The notes under the pieces were generated by a model. The model made no database searches. It saw nothing but the letters and a program-made list of their open reading frames with translations, and was not told the origin of the DNA. Below, one piece after another: positions 19,061-27,732 of a stretch of 64,000 nt of DNA (position 1 is the first letter of the stretch; each line of letters begins with the position of its first letter). The translations under genes and the position numbers were made by a program. This stretch comes from Pseudomonas sp. KU26590 (lineage in GTDB: Bacteria; Pseudomonadota; Gammaproteobacteria; Pseudomonadales; Pseudomonadaceae). The stretch covers positions 3,377,501-3,441,500 of the forward strand of contig NZ_CP110644.1 in the NCBI RefSeq assembly GCF_026153515.1, in the 5' to 3' direction.

Positions 19061-19993
19061 GTGAACCTTCTCGACCACATGCGGATTTTTGTATTCGTCG
19101 CTAAATTCAGCAGTTTCACGGGTGCCGCGAAAGCGTTGAACCTGACGTTGCCTGCCGTTTCCCGAAGTATCTCGAGACTGGAAAGACACCTCAATGCAGC
19201 GTTGTTGACCCGAACAACTCGACGTCTGGCGTTGACCGATGTGGGTCAGGATTTTTTTTACAAGTGCACGAAAATCATTGTCGGCGTGGACGAGGCCGTA
19301 CAAACGGCGTCGGACACTAATGTGCAGCCACAAGGTCATTTGCGGGTGCATGCCGCCCATGAAATCGGCAGGCACCAGCTCATGCCCCTGATTGCCGACT
19401 ACCGGCGAGACCACCCCCTGGTCACCTTTGATCTCGTGCTTGATGACTGTCCTGCCGATCAGTTGCGTGAGAGTGCGGATGTCTCGGTTTCAGTCCTGCC
19501 CATGGGCGGTGAACGGTGGGCTTCGAGGAATATCGGTGCGACCTACAGCGTGATGTGTGCTTCCCGAGCCTATCTTGCTCAAAACCCCGCCCCCAAGGTG
19601 CCCGAGGACCTGAGCCTGCACGAGTGCCTGAATCCGCTGGAGGCGCCTTCGAACGCCCAAGACACCTGGACCTTCGAAGGACCTTACGGCCCGGTCAACA
19701 TCTACCTTCCACCGTCGTCCTTTCAGTTGAACGCCCGCGACGCGATCGTCGATGCGGTGCGCGCGGGCCTGGGAATTGGCTGCATCCCAGCGTTCATGGC
19801 CGCTGAGTTATTGCGTGATGGGGAGGTGGTCCGCGTGTTGCCTGACTACCATCTCGCGTCTTGCGGGATACATGCCATTTGCGCGGAGCATCGGGTGAAT
19901 GACGTATGCGTGAGAAGTTGGATCAATTACTTGAGTGCTCATTTTCCCAGGCGCCTGGCGGCAGGCGTGCACGCGTTGCCGGCCCATGACTGA
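19061..19993 (+). CDS. LysR-family transcriptional regulator (CrgA/DmlR branch)
   Basis: 310 residues from GTG 19061, chosen because AAGGAG lies 6 nt upstream; an in-frame TTG at 18995 has no such site. The helix-turn-helix is FSSFTGAAKALNLTLPAVSRSISRLERHL, followed by LTRTTRRLALTDVGQDF, the signature of the CrgA-like branch, and an effector domain with RDAIVDAVRAGLGIGCIPAFMA. It stands upstream of and co-directional with marR and the EmrAB-type pump. The ATAAC-S-GTTAT repeat appears in front of both this gene and marR, which suggests one regulator controls both promoters. Confidence 0.87.
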   Translation: MNLLDHMRIFVFVAKFSSFTGAAKALNLTLPAVSRSISRLERHLNAALLTRTTRRLALTDVGQDFFYKCTKIIVGVDEAVQTASDTNVQPQGHLRVHAAHEIGRHQLMPLIADYRRDHPLVTFDLVLDDCPADQLRESADVSVSVLPMGGERWASRNIGATYSVMCASRAYLAQNPAPKVPEDLSLHECLNPLEAPSNAQDTWTFEGPYGPVNIYLPPSSFQLNARDAIVDAVRAGLGIGCIPAFMAAELLRDGEVVRVLPDYHLASCGIHAICAEHRVNDVCVRSWINYLSAHFPRRLAAGVHALPAHD

Positions 19994-20018
19994 CCAGCGT
20001 CAGCCCATCGGGAACGGG

Positions 20019-20031
20019 GATAACGGTTATC
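20019..20031. promoter_or_regulatory. Inverted repeat GATAAC-G-GTTATC, copy 2
   Basis: Perfect 6-bp arms with a 1-nt centre, 128 nt upstream of the marR open frame, and the same core as at 18910-18922. It is a candidate operator for the adjacent LysR or MarR protein. Confidence 0.5.
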
Positions 20032-20158
20032 GACCTTGCCAATGAGTGCGAAAAAAAAACACTGATAGCATCGTCTGCCAACGCCGGGGCAATGCCTGAT
20101 TCAACTCAATCAACCCTGTTGACAACGCAGTCGTCAGGACACCGCTGGCGTCGTTGCA

Positions 20159-20617
20159 GTGTTCAACTTTCAGACCATGATGAGTCCCTCAATGATGACC
20201 CCAACGTGCGCCGATATTTACTGTTCGGTGGGCAAAATTCATCGTGTGCTGGAACACGCGATCAAATCGGCAATAGCCCGCTTCGACCTGACCGTGGCGC
20301 AGTTTCAGTTGCTGGAGACCGTTGCGTCAGGCCGAGCCACTTCACCGGCCCAATGCGGCCGTGAGATCAATCTCACGTCTTCGGGCATGACCCATGTACT
20401 GGACAATCTGGAACTTCGCGGATTGGTGAGCAGGGGGCGGGGAGACACTGACCGACGGTTTATCACCATCCACCTGTTGCCGGACGGTCTTTCGCTGTAT
20501 CAGCGGGCAGCACAGGCTGTTTCAACGTCCTGGGATGAAGTCATGAAGTCTGTGTCCGCCGAACAGTCCTTGTTGTTTTCGATGGTCTCCCATCAGGGCC
20601 CCGTCGTCGCTGTTTAG
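20159..20617 (+). CDS. MarR-family transcriptional regulator (short)
   Basis: Up to 152 residues from GTG 20159, or 146 from ATG 20177; neither has a good ribosome-binding site. The MarR winged helix-turn-helix is clear: FDLTVAQFQLLETVASG, INLTSSGMTHVLDNLELRGLVSRGRGDTDRRFITIHLLPDG. The last 30 residues are short compared with most MarR proteins, so the C-terminal dimerisation helix may be abbreviated. It directly precedes the outer-membrane factor and EmrAB-like genes, the same arrangement as emrR upstream of emrAB, and probably represses them until an effector binds. Confidence 0.82.
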   Translation: MFNFQTMMSPSMMTPTCADIYCSVGKIHRVLEHAIKSAIARFDLTVAQFQLLETVASGRATSPAQCGREINLTSSGMTHVLDNLELRGLVSRGRGDTDRRFITIHLLPDGLSLYQRAAQAVSTSWDEVMKSVSAEQSLLFSMVSHQGPVVAV

Positions 20618-20702
20618 CGTGAATCGAACTGCCCATCCCATCGACTTTTTACGGCATTGCGTGAAGGCAACTTCTCAGCGACCTGTTTGCGGAGACACAC
20701 GA

Positions 20703-22175
20703 TTGATCATCGAACATCCCAACCGATTTATCTTGACCGCTCTGGTTGCCGTAGTGCTCGGTGGATGTTCCTACAGCGATTTGAAGCCGCAGTCTTCGTT
20801 ATGGGAGGGGCTGCAGACCAGCAGCAAAGAGACCCTGAATGAGACGCCAGTATCTGACGCCCATTGGCCCGGGCAGGACTGGTGGAAGGCGTTCGGCGAC
20901 CGCCAGCTCGACGACCTGATTGGCGAAGCCTTGAAGGGAAATCCCGGCGTCGCCAGCGCTGCGGCCCGAGTGCGGCAAGCCCAGGCCATAACCGGTCTCA
21001 ACGACGCGTCGCTGTTGCCACGGGTCGACGCCAGTTTTTCCGCTACTCGACAACGCTACAGCGCCAACGGCACAGCGGGTGGGGTTTCAGGCACTTGGCA
21101 GACGCTTTATCAGACCTCGCTGGGCGTGGGTTACGAGCTGGACTTCTGGGGCAAGAATCGATCCGCACTGGACGCCGCCATTGGCCGCCAACATGCCGCC
21201 GACGTGGACCGTTACGCGACCACGCTGATGATCTCCTCGGCGATGGTGCAGGCCTACATCGAGCTGCAAAAGAACTACGAGCAGATCGATCTGGCCGAAA
21301 AGGTGCTGGCCCAGCAGCAGTCGATCCTCGACCTCACGCAACGCCGCTTCGCCGCCGAACTGGATTCGCAGGTCGATATCAAACAGGCGCAAGCGAGCGT
21401 CCCGGCCAGCAAAGCCACTATCTCCTCACTCAAGGAAGCCGTCGAACTCGATCAGAACCGGTTGGCGGCGTTGATGGGCGATGGTCCGGACCGTGGTCGT
21501 TCCATCCGCAGGCCCGCCATCAGCCAGGTTCAGCCGTTTTCGATACCCAGCCGCCTGCCGGCCGAACTCCTGGGCGGACGTCCCGACGTGGTGGCCCAGC
21601 GCTGGCGAGTCGAAGCGGCCGGGCATGACATCGCTGTGGCCAAGGCCAACTTTTACCCCAACATCAACCTGGCGGCGTCCCTGGGCTTGCAGAGTTTTGG
21701 CTTCGGGGACTTCAAGGACAGCAGCAGCCGGATGCTGGGCATCGGGCCTGCCATCAGTCTGCCGATCTTCGACGGCGGACGCTTGCGCGCCAATCTGGCG
21801 AGTCAGGATGCGGCCTACGACATTGCGGTTGAGGGCTATAACCAGACGCTGGTCGACGCGATCCACGATATTGCCGATCAGTTGACCTCGCTGCGCTGGC
21901 TGAAAGAACGCGTGGATCAGCAGCAACAAGCCGTGCAGACCGCCAACGATGCCTACGACCTGATCAACAACCGCTACGGCGCGGGCCTTGCGACCTACAT
22001 CCAGGTGCTGATCGCACAGAACGCTGCACTGGCCGAACAGCGCCAGCTCGTTGACTTGCGCGCCAGAGGCCTTTCACTCCAGGCCAGTCTGAGCAGGGCG
22101 TTGGGGGGCGGCTTCAGCCCCGATGCCATTGCGTCGGACGCTAACCCGATCACTCATCTTTCGAGCACACAATGA
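20703..22175 (+). CDS. Outer-membrane efflux lipoprotein (NodT family) of an EmrAB-type system
   Basis: Translation from TTG 20703 (GGAG 9 nt upstream) gives 490 residues starting with a lipoprotein signal that ends VVLGGC. An open frame from 20619 would add 28 residues without a signal. The OEP repeats are present: a long helical half, the LPAELLGGRPDVVAQRWRVEAA linker, and AKANFYPNINLAASLGLQ, then the second helical half. It probably provides the outer-membrane exit for the HlyD-like adaptor and MFS pump encoded next. It overlaps the adaptor gene by 4 nt. Confidence 0.88.
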   Translation: MIIEHPNRFILTALVAVVLGGCSYSDLKPQSSLWEGLQTSSKETLNETPVSDAHWPGQDWWKAFGDRQLDDLIGEALKGNPGVASAAARVRQAQAITGLNDASLLPRVDASFSATRQRYSANGTAGGVSGTWQTLYQTSLGVGYELDFWGKNRSALDAAIGRQHAADVDRYATTLMISSAMVQAYIELQKNYEQIDLAEKVLAQQQSILDLTQRRFAAELDSQVDIKQAQASVPASKATISSLKEAVELDQNRLAALMGDGPDRGRSIRRPAISQVQPFSIPSRLPAELLGGRPDVVAQRWRVEAAGHDIAVAKANFYPNINLAASLGLQSFGFGDFKDSSSRMLGIGPAISLPIFDGGRLRANLASQDAAYDIAVEGYNQTLVDAIHDIADQLTSLRWLKERVDQQQQAVQTANDAYDLINNRYGAGLATYIQVLIAQNAALAEQRQLVDLRARGLSLQASLSRALGGGFSPDAIASDANPITHLSSTQ

Positions 22176-23365
22176 GCACTCAATCCCCAGCGCCGAGCGT
22201 CCCGGACACGGCACCGCGCACGTCAGGCCCCCTTGTCTTTATCGGCGCAGGCCTGATCGTTATTGCGCTATTGGCCGGAGGGTACGTGTATCAGGATGGC
22301 ACCGAGCGCACTGAAGACGCGTACGTAGACGGCAATGCTGTTCAAGTGACCTCGCAGATCAGCGGCACGGTCACCGGCATCGGCGCGGACAATACCGACT
22401 ATGTGCGCGCCGGCAATCCGGTGGTGCGGCTCAATCCCGTGGACGCCGAAATCCAGTTCGAGCGCAGCAAGGCGGCGCTGGCCAGGGCCACACGCATGGC
22501 GCGCACCCAGTACTCCCAGGTGGAGCAACTGCAGGCAGAAGTCGATCAGCGCAATAACGATGTCAGCAAGGCTCGGGCGGATGTGCAGCGGCGCGCGCAA
22601 TTGGCGTCCAGCGGGGCGGTGTCCCGTGAAGAGATCAGCCACGCCGAAGATATCCTGAAAAACGCCCGCGCCGGGTTGGCCTCGACCCGCCAGTCCCTTG
22701 CTCAGCGCAAGGCGATGGTGGACGGCACCACGTTGCGCTCGCACCCGGACGTGCTGACGGCCGCCGCCAATCTGCGCGATGCCTTCGTCGCCCGTGACCG
22801 CACGGTGATCCTGGCGCCGGTGACCGGCATTGTCACCAAGCGCAGCGTCCAGGTGGGCCAGCGCATCAGTCCGGGCGTGGCCATGATGACAGTCGTGCCG
22901 CTGGATCACTTGTGGGTCAACGCCAACTTCAAGGAATCGCAGCTGGAGCATATCCGTATCGGCCAACCGGTCACGCTGACCGCTGACTCTTATGGCACCG
23001 ACATCGTGTTCCACGGCACCGTCGCGGGACTGGATGCGGGAACCGGCAGCGCTTTCGCCTTGCTCCCGGCGCAGAACGCGACCGGCAACTGGATCAAGGT
23101 CACTCAGCGCGTGCCCGTGAAGATCGCACTCGACGCGCAGGAAATCACCCGCAACCCGTTGCGCCTCGGCATATCCATGCGCGTGAAAGTCGACACCAGC
23201 GCCCGTAACGGTGACGTGTTGCGCGAGGACGTGCCGCGTGACGATATTTACAGCACCGCGGTGTTCGAGGACGAACTGAAGAATGCTGACGCATTGGTCG
23301 ACAGCGTCATCAGCGAAAACGAGGGAACACAACGGGCTCCAGCGCTCAGCAGTGCAACGCGCTAG
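22172..23365 (+). CDS. HlyD/EmrA-family membrane-fusion adaptor
   Basis: 397 residues. A single N-terminal membrane anchor (about 20-40, PLVFIGAGLIVIALLAGGYVY) is followed by TEDAYVDGNAVQVTSQISGTV, the EmrA/FusE signature. A long coiled-coil hairpin (about 90-190) and the second lipoyl half (ILAPVTGIVTKRSVQVGQRI) follow, then a beta-barrel with the VNANFKESQLEHIRIGQPV motif. It links the MFS pump in the inner membrane to the outer-membrane channel encoded upstream. Gene order channel-adaptor-pump, with a 4-nt overlap and then a 9-nt gap, argues for one operon controlled by the upstream MarR gene. Confidence 0.9.
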   Translation: MSTQSPAPSVPDTAPRTSGPLVFIGAGLIVIALLAGGYVYQDGTERTEDAYVDGNAVQVTSQISGTVTGIGADNTDYVRAGNPVVRLNPVDAEIQFERSKAALARATRMARTQYSQVEQLQAEVDQRNNDVSKARADVQRRAQLASSGAVSREEISHAEDILKNARAGLASTRQSLAQRKAMVDGTTLRSHPDVLTAAANLRDAFVARDRTVILAPVTGIVTKRSVQVGQRISPGVAMMTVVPLDHLWVNANFKESQLEHIRIGQPVTLTADSYGTDIVFHGTVAGLDAGTGSAFALLPAQNATGNWIKVTQRVPVKIALDAQEITRNPLRLGISMRVKVDTSARNGDVLREDVPRDDIYSTAVFEDELKNADALVDSVISENEGTQRAPALSSATR

Positions 23366-23374
23366 GGGAACAGC

Positions 23375-24898
23375 ATGTTCAGGAAATACGGACTACTGCT
23401 GACAACTATCACGCTGTTGTGCAGCCTGGAGTTTTTGCAGACCGGCATGATCGCGTTCGCCTCGGCGCCGATTCGCGGGGAGATCGAAGCCAGTCCTGAA
23501 GAATTCAGCCTGGTGGCCGCGCTTTACGCTTGCCTGGCCGTGATCTCCATCTCCAAGCAACGCTGGATGACCGAGCGTTTTGGCTGGCGCAATTACCTGC
23601 TGACGTCCATCGGCATCTATATCGTCGGCGCGGTGATCTGCAGTGTCAGCGCCGATCTGGTCACGTTCACCACCGGCCGCGTGGTGATGGCGCTGGGTGG
23701 CGGCGCTTTCATGACCTCGGCCCGGGTCATGGTGCAGATGATCGCACCGGGACCGGGGCGGTTTACCGGCATCAAGGCCTTCGCCATTGGCCTGGCGTGC
23801 GGCACCTCGGCCGCCCCGGTGCTTTCTTCCCTGGCGGTGGCGTATTCCACGTGGCAGGCGATTTTCTGGATGCTGATTGTCGTCGCCGTACTGGTTGCGA
23901 TCCTGGCGCTGAGGTTTCTCCCCACAGATCGCCACCCGGTGGAGCTGCGTAGCCAGAGCCGTCTCGGCCAGGTGTTGCTGCTGGCCGTCAGTTCGTTCTC
24001 GATCCTGTACGTGCTTCAGCGTTCTTATTACGACTTTTACAACGAAACCGCCATTATTCTGGTGTTCGCCGTATTAGCGGCGTTTGCACTGTTCGCCTAT
24101 TTGCGCAATGAGAAGAAACACCCAAGGCCACTGCTGAAAGTGCACCACGTGATCAATCGCCGCTACGCCTACGGTATCGGCTTGTTCTGCTTCAGTTATC
24201 TGTTGCTGGGCGCGAACAACTATGTGTTGCCGTCCTTCCTTCAGTCAGCGCTGGGCTACTCGTGGGAAACCGTCGGGCACTTCCAGTCGCTGGGGCTATT
24301 GGGCACGCTGGCAGCCTGGCTGCTGATGTCGTGGCTGTTGCCAAAATTCCCGGCACCGAAGAAGTTTTTCACCCTGGGCTTTTTATCCTTGATCGCGTTC
24401 AGTTACCTGCTCGCGCGCATCACCCCGGGCGCTGAAATGTGGGGCAATATTCTGCCTGCCCTGTTCCTCAACGGCTGCTTCGTGATGTTTCTGCTGGCCA
24501 CGGCGGCCACTCAGACCTTCAAGGACGTCGGTCACGACGATGCGCTGTTTACCAACGCCCAGCAGCTGAAAAACATGGCCGGGCAGATCGCGACCGCCTC
24601 GGGCACGGCGCTGGCGACGATCTTCATGCAGTGGCGCAGCACCGTGCAGTACGACGCGCTGAGCGTGCGCTTGCATCCGGATAATCCGATCTACGCGCAG
24701 TACGTTCAGCAGCTCTCGCACTTCTTCGCTCAGTCTTATGAGGCGTCTGTCGCCGCACGTATGGCGGTTGCGGCAGTCGGCCAGAGCATCAGCCAGCAAT
24801 CCACCCTGGTGGCGAGCCTCGACTATTTTTCCGTGGTCACCGTCATCGGTGTCGTCGGGCTGATTTTCTCCCTGGTCCAAAGGGTGTTTCGTACCTGA
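23375..24898 (+). CDS. MFS drug/proton antiporter, EmrB-like
   Basis: 507 residues of almost continuous hydrophobic helices, consistent with a 12-14-helix major facilitator protein. It starts in a membrane helix and has motif-A-like and motif-C-like stretches (TTGRVVMALGGGAFMTSARVMVQM, with GPGRFTGIKAFAIGLACGTSAAPV). It is more divergent than E. coli EmrB, but its position directly after an EmrA-like adaptor and an outer-membrane channel identifies it as the pump of the tripartite exporter. Probable substrates are aromatic or phenolic toxins, as for other EmrAB/FusE-type systems; this is inference. Confidence 0.87.
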   Translation: MFRKYGLLLTTITLLCSLEFLQTGMIAFASAPIRGEIEASPEEFSLVAALYACLAVISISKQRWMTERFGWRNYLLTSIGIYIVGAVICSVSADLVTFTTGRVVMALGGGAFMTSARVMVQMIAPGPGRFTGIKAFAIGLACGTSAAPVLSSLAVAYSTWQAIFWMLIVVAVLVAILALRFLPTDRHPVELRSQSRLGQVLLLAVSSFSILYVLQRSYYDFYNETAIILVFAVLAAFALFAYLRNEKKHPRPLLKVHHVINRRYAYGIGLFCFSYLLLGANNYVLPSFLQSALGYSWETVGHFQSLGLLGTLAAWLLMSWLLPKFPAPKKFFTLGFLSLIAFSYLLARITPGAEMWGNILPALFLNGCFVMFLLATAATQTFKDVGHDDALFTNAQQLKNMAGQIATASGTALATIFMQWRSTVQYDALSVRLHPDNPIYAQYVQQLSHFFAQSYEASVAARMAVAAVGQSISQQSTLVASLDYFSVVTVIGVVGLIFSLVQRVFRT

Positions 24899-25036
24899 GT
24901 GCCTGGCGGCTGTCGACGTGTGATCAGCCGGGTTGCGCATCGAGCTGCGGCACCGGGTCGATGGGCACCGACGACCTGAACACAAAGTCCGGCGATGACC
25001 TGGGGCAGGTGACCAGCAAATAGAAAACCGGCAATG

Positions 25037-25087
25037 AAAAAAGGGCCGGGGAGCATCACGTCAGTGATCGGCTCCCAGCCCCTTTGT
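25037..25087 (-). terminator. Rho-independent terminator of the catBCA operon
   Basis: Read on the minus strand, a long stem (GGGAGC at 71-76 pairing with GCTCCC at 49-54 of this block, extended by ATCA/TGAT inside and CCCTT/AAGGG outside) is followed by TTTTTT (25042-25037). It lies 66 nt after the catA stop. Confidence 0.7.
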
Positions 25088-25152
25088 GCTGTCCCGAATG
25101 TCAGCTTTAGGGCTTGCACGGGGTGCTGTCAGGATAGACCGTGCGGTTGGGT

Positions 25153-26082
25153 TTACTCTTCCAGGGCGCGGGCTCGCTCCAGACGCTGCTCGGCCTTGGG
25201 TTCTGCCGTGCGCTGCAGGGTGAAGTCAAACTCCATTTCGGCGTAACGCCCGGTCGTGCCATGGGCGCGGGCCTTTTCTTCATCGTCGATGAAATGGATG
25301 TCGGCAATCAGTTCATCGCGCGTGGCATAGGCAAAGTCATCATGCAGGTACTGGTCCCCCGCCAGGTTGATCTGGGTGGTCAGGTGGCGATGATTCGGCG
25401 CTGAGATAAAGAAGTGGATATGCGCCGGGCGCTGGCCGTGACGGCCCAATTGGTCGAGCAAGTGCTGCGTCGGACCGTCTGGCGGGCAGCCGTAGCCTGA
25501 CGGCACGATGCTGCGAAAGCGGAAGCGTCCCTCAGCGTCGGTTTCGATACGTCGGCGCAGGTTGAACGCTGATTGCGAGGCGTCGAAATAGGAGTAGGTC
25601 CCGCCGGTGTTGGCATGCCAGACATCGACAATTGCACCGGCCAGCGGCTCGCCGGCGGTGTCCAGAACCCGACCCTGCATGAACAGCACCGTGCCGTTGT
25701 CCTGCCCGTCATCCAGGCGCGCTTCGTGTTGGCTCAATGGAGCGCCGGCTACATACAGCGGGCCTTCGATGGTCCGTGGCGTGCCGCCGGTCAATCCGGC
25801 CACCTGGTCTTCGGCATCCATCAGCAGGTCGAGGTAGTGTTCCAGGCCGAGGCCGGCCACCAGCAGTCCGGCTTCCTGACGGCTGCCCAGTTCATTGACG
25901 TAATTGACCGCTTTCCAAAACTCCTCGGGGCTGATTTGCAGGTCCTCAATGATCTTGATCGAGTCGGTCAGTACTCGATGAACCACCGTCTTCAGTCGTT
26001 GGCTGCCTTGATCGTTGTCAAAGCCGCTGGCTTGCTCGAAAAACTGTTGCACGTCGGCTGTCTGGGATATCCGCACAGTCAT
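25153..26082 (-). CDS. catA: Catechol 1,2-dioxygenase
   Basis: 309 residues, the normal length. It performs intradiol ring cleavage of catechol to cis,cis-muconate using non-haem Fe(III). Ligands are visible at Y163 (GTYSYFD), Y197 (PSGYG), H221 and H223 (RPAHIHFF). The N-terminal helical linker domain (about 1-105) precedes the beta-sandwich catalytic domain, which begins near GGTPRTIEGPLYVAGAP. It is the last gene of catB-catC-catA, 61 nt after catC, with a good terminator beyond. A second catechol 1,2-dioxygenase lies at 54126-55064 in the salicylate cluster. Confidence 0.95.
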   Translation of the reverse strand: MTVRISQTADVQQFFEQASGFDNDQGSQRLKTVVHRVLTDSIKIIEDLQISPEEFWKAVNYVNELGSRQEAGLLVAGLGLEHYLDLLMDAEDQVAGLTGGTPRTIEGPLYVAGAPLSQHEARLDDGQDNGTVLFMQGRVLDTAGEPLAGAIVDVWHANTGGTYSYFDASQSAFNLRRRIETDAEGRFRFRSIVPSGYGCPPDGPTQHLLDQLGRHGQRPAHIHFFISAPNHRHLTTQINLAGDQYLHDDFAYATRDELIADIHFIDDEEKARAHGTTGRYAEMEFDFTLQRTAEPKAEQRLERARALEE

Positions 26083-26143
26083 GGCTTATTCCTCATTTTG
26101 TTTTTATAAACGTCGCTCAGCATCAGGTCGGGCTGGCGGTGGA

Positions 26144-26434
26144 TCAGCGGTCGTCGTCATGCACCGAAGAGGGATGACGACACAGCGCCATGACTTCGAT
26201 GTCCATGAAGGGGTAGAGCGGTAATTGCATCAGCGTGTCGTGCAGCGCCTGGGTGTCGGCCACGTCGAAAATGCTGACGTTGGCGTACAACCCGGCGATG
26301 CGCCACAGGTGGCGCCAGGTGCCTTCGTCCTGCAGACGCTGGGCCAGGGCCTTTTCATCGGCTTTCAAGCGCGCGGCCTGTTCGGCGGGCATGTCGTGGG
26401 GCAGTTTGACGGTCATGCGAACGTGAAACAGCAT
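26144..26434 (-). CDS. catC: Muconolactone delta-isomerase
   Basis: 96 residues, typical of CatC. It begins MLFHVRMTVKLPHDMP and contains KADEKALAQRLQDEGTWRHLWRIAG and the LPLYPFMDIEV segment that the family shares. It isomerises muconolactone to 3-oxoadipate enol-lactone in the ortho-cleavage (beta-ketoadipate) pathway, as a cytoplasmic decamer. It sits between catB (48 nt upstream) and catA (61 nt downstream) in one operon. Confidence 0.95.
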   Translation of the reverse strand: MLFHVRMTVKLPHDMPAEQAARLKADEKALAQRLQDEGTWRHLWRIAGLYANVSIFDVADTQALHDTLMQLPLYPFMDIEVMALCRHPSSVHDDDR

Positions 26435-26482
26435 TGATCTAGTCTCCCTTTTGGTGCGTGGGTCAGTCAGGTGATTCGCGGT

Positions 26483-27598
26483 TCAGCGGCGCTGGAAGTG
26501 CTTCAGACGCTCTTCATCGAGCGCGACACCCAGCCCGGGCAGGTCGGGAATCATCAGTTGAAAATCGCGATAGACCAAAGGCTCGGTCAGGATGTCGTTC
26601 GTCAGCAGCAGTGGGCCGAACAGCTCCGTGTGCCATTCGATGCGCCCCAGTGTGGCAAAGGCATGGGCCGAGGCCAGGGTGCCGATACCGCCTTCCAGCA
26701 TGGTGCCGCCATACAGGCCCAGACCTGCCGCTTCGGCGATGGCCGCTGTACGAAGCACGGCCCTGGGTCCGCCATTTTTGGCGATTTTCAGCGCGAACAC
26801 CGGCGCGGCGCCCGCGCGGGCGAGGGCGAAACTGTCTTCGACGCTTTCAATGGCTTCGTCAGCCATGATCGGCACCGGACTGCGGGCACTGACCCGGGCC
26901 TGGGCTTCGCGATCCTGTCGGGGAATCGGCTGTTCGATCAAATCCACGCCGGCATCGCCGAGCATCTGGCAGCCACGCATGGCAGTGGCTTCACTCCAGG
27001 CTTGGTTGAGATCGACCCGCACACTGGCGCGGTCACCCAAGGCCCGTTTGATCGCCGCCACATGGGCGATGTCTTTGGCGGGATCGCCAGCGCCGATCTT
27101 GAGTTTGAAAACACGATGACGGCGGATGTCGAGCATCCGCTCCGCCTCTTCGATGTCTTTCTCGGTATTGCCACTGGCCAGCGTCCAGGCGACTTCCAGA
27201 CCGTCCCGTACGCGTCCACCGAGCAGTTCGGCAACGGGCAACCCCAGGCGTTTGCCTTGAGCATCCAGCAAGGCCGTCTCGACCGCGGATTTGGCGAAGG
27301 TATTGCCCCGCACCACTTTCTCGATGCGCAGCATCGCGGCGTTGATGTTGGTGGCATCCTGGCCCGTCAGCAGTGGCGCGAAATAGGCGTCGAGATTGGT
27401 TTTGATGCTTTCGGGGCTTTCGTTCCCGTAGGACAGGCCGCCAATGGTCGTGGCTTCGCCCAGGCCTTCGATGCCATCGCTGCAACGCAGACGCAGGATC
27501 ACCAGGGTCTGGCTTTGCATGGTATGCATGGCCAGCTTATGGGGACGGATGGTGGGCAAATCGACGATGAAGGTTTCAAGGCGGGTAATGCTGATCAT
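26483..27598 (-). CDS. catB: Muconate cycloisomerase
   Basis: 372 residues from ATG 27598 (AGGA 8 nt upstream; an open frame to 27667 adds 23 unrelated residues). Member of the enolase superfamily, Mn2+-dependent, converting cis,cis-muconate to muconolactone. The KLKIG base motif (FKLKIGAGDP), RVDLNQAW, LIEQPIPR, MADEAIES and ALKIAKNGG mark the catalytic lysines and metal-binding Asp/Glu residues of the barrel. First gene of catBCA and divergent from catR, with the LysR-type operator in the 134-bp gap. It is the only muconate cycloisomerase in the window, so the salicylate cluster must depend on it or on a copy elsewhere. Confidence 0.95.
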   Translation of the reverse strand: MISITRLETFIVDLPTIRPHKLAMHTMQSQTLVILRLRCSDGIEGLGEATTIGGLSYGNESPESIKTNLDAYFAPLLTGQDATNINAAMLRIEKVVRGNTFAKSAVETALLDAQGKRLGLPVAELLGGRVRDGLEVAWTLASGNTEKDIEEAERMLDIRRHRVFKLKIGAGDPAKDIAHVAAIKRALGDRASVRVDLNQAWSEATAMRGCQMLGDAGVDLIEQPIPRQDREAQARVSARSPVPIMADEAIESVEDSFALARAGAAPVFALKIAKNGGPRAVLRTAAIAEAAGLGLYGGTMLEGGIGTLASAHAFATLGRIEWHTELFGPLLLTNDILTEPLVYRDFQLMIPDLPGLGVALDEERLKHFQRR

Positions 27599-27696
27599 AG
27601 GAAGATCCTGTTCGAGGATGTATGGAGCGTGTCCATATCCCTGAGGTTTGTTTTTATCTGAGGCCAAGGTTGCATCGCAGCGGGAGCAAGGTCCAA

Positions 27697-27719
27697 TATC
27701 AAGTGGGTCTGACTTGATA
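27697..27719. promoter_or_regulatory. Probable CatR operator in the catR-catB intergenic region
   Basis: Arms TATCAAG (27697-27703) and CTTGATA (27713-27719) form a perfect inverted repeat with a 9-nt centre and fit the LysR T-N11-A pattern. It lies 13 nt before the catR start and 98 nt upstream of catB, where CatR could repress itself and activate catBCA with muconate. Confidence 0.7.
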
Positions 27720-27732
27720 CCTGGGAGGTATC

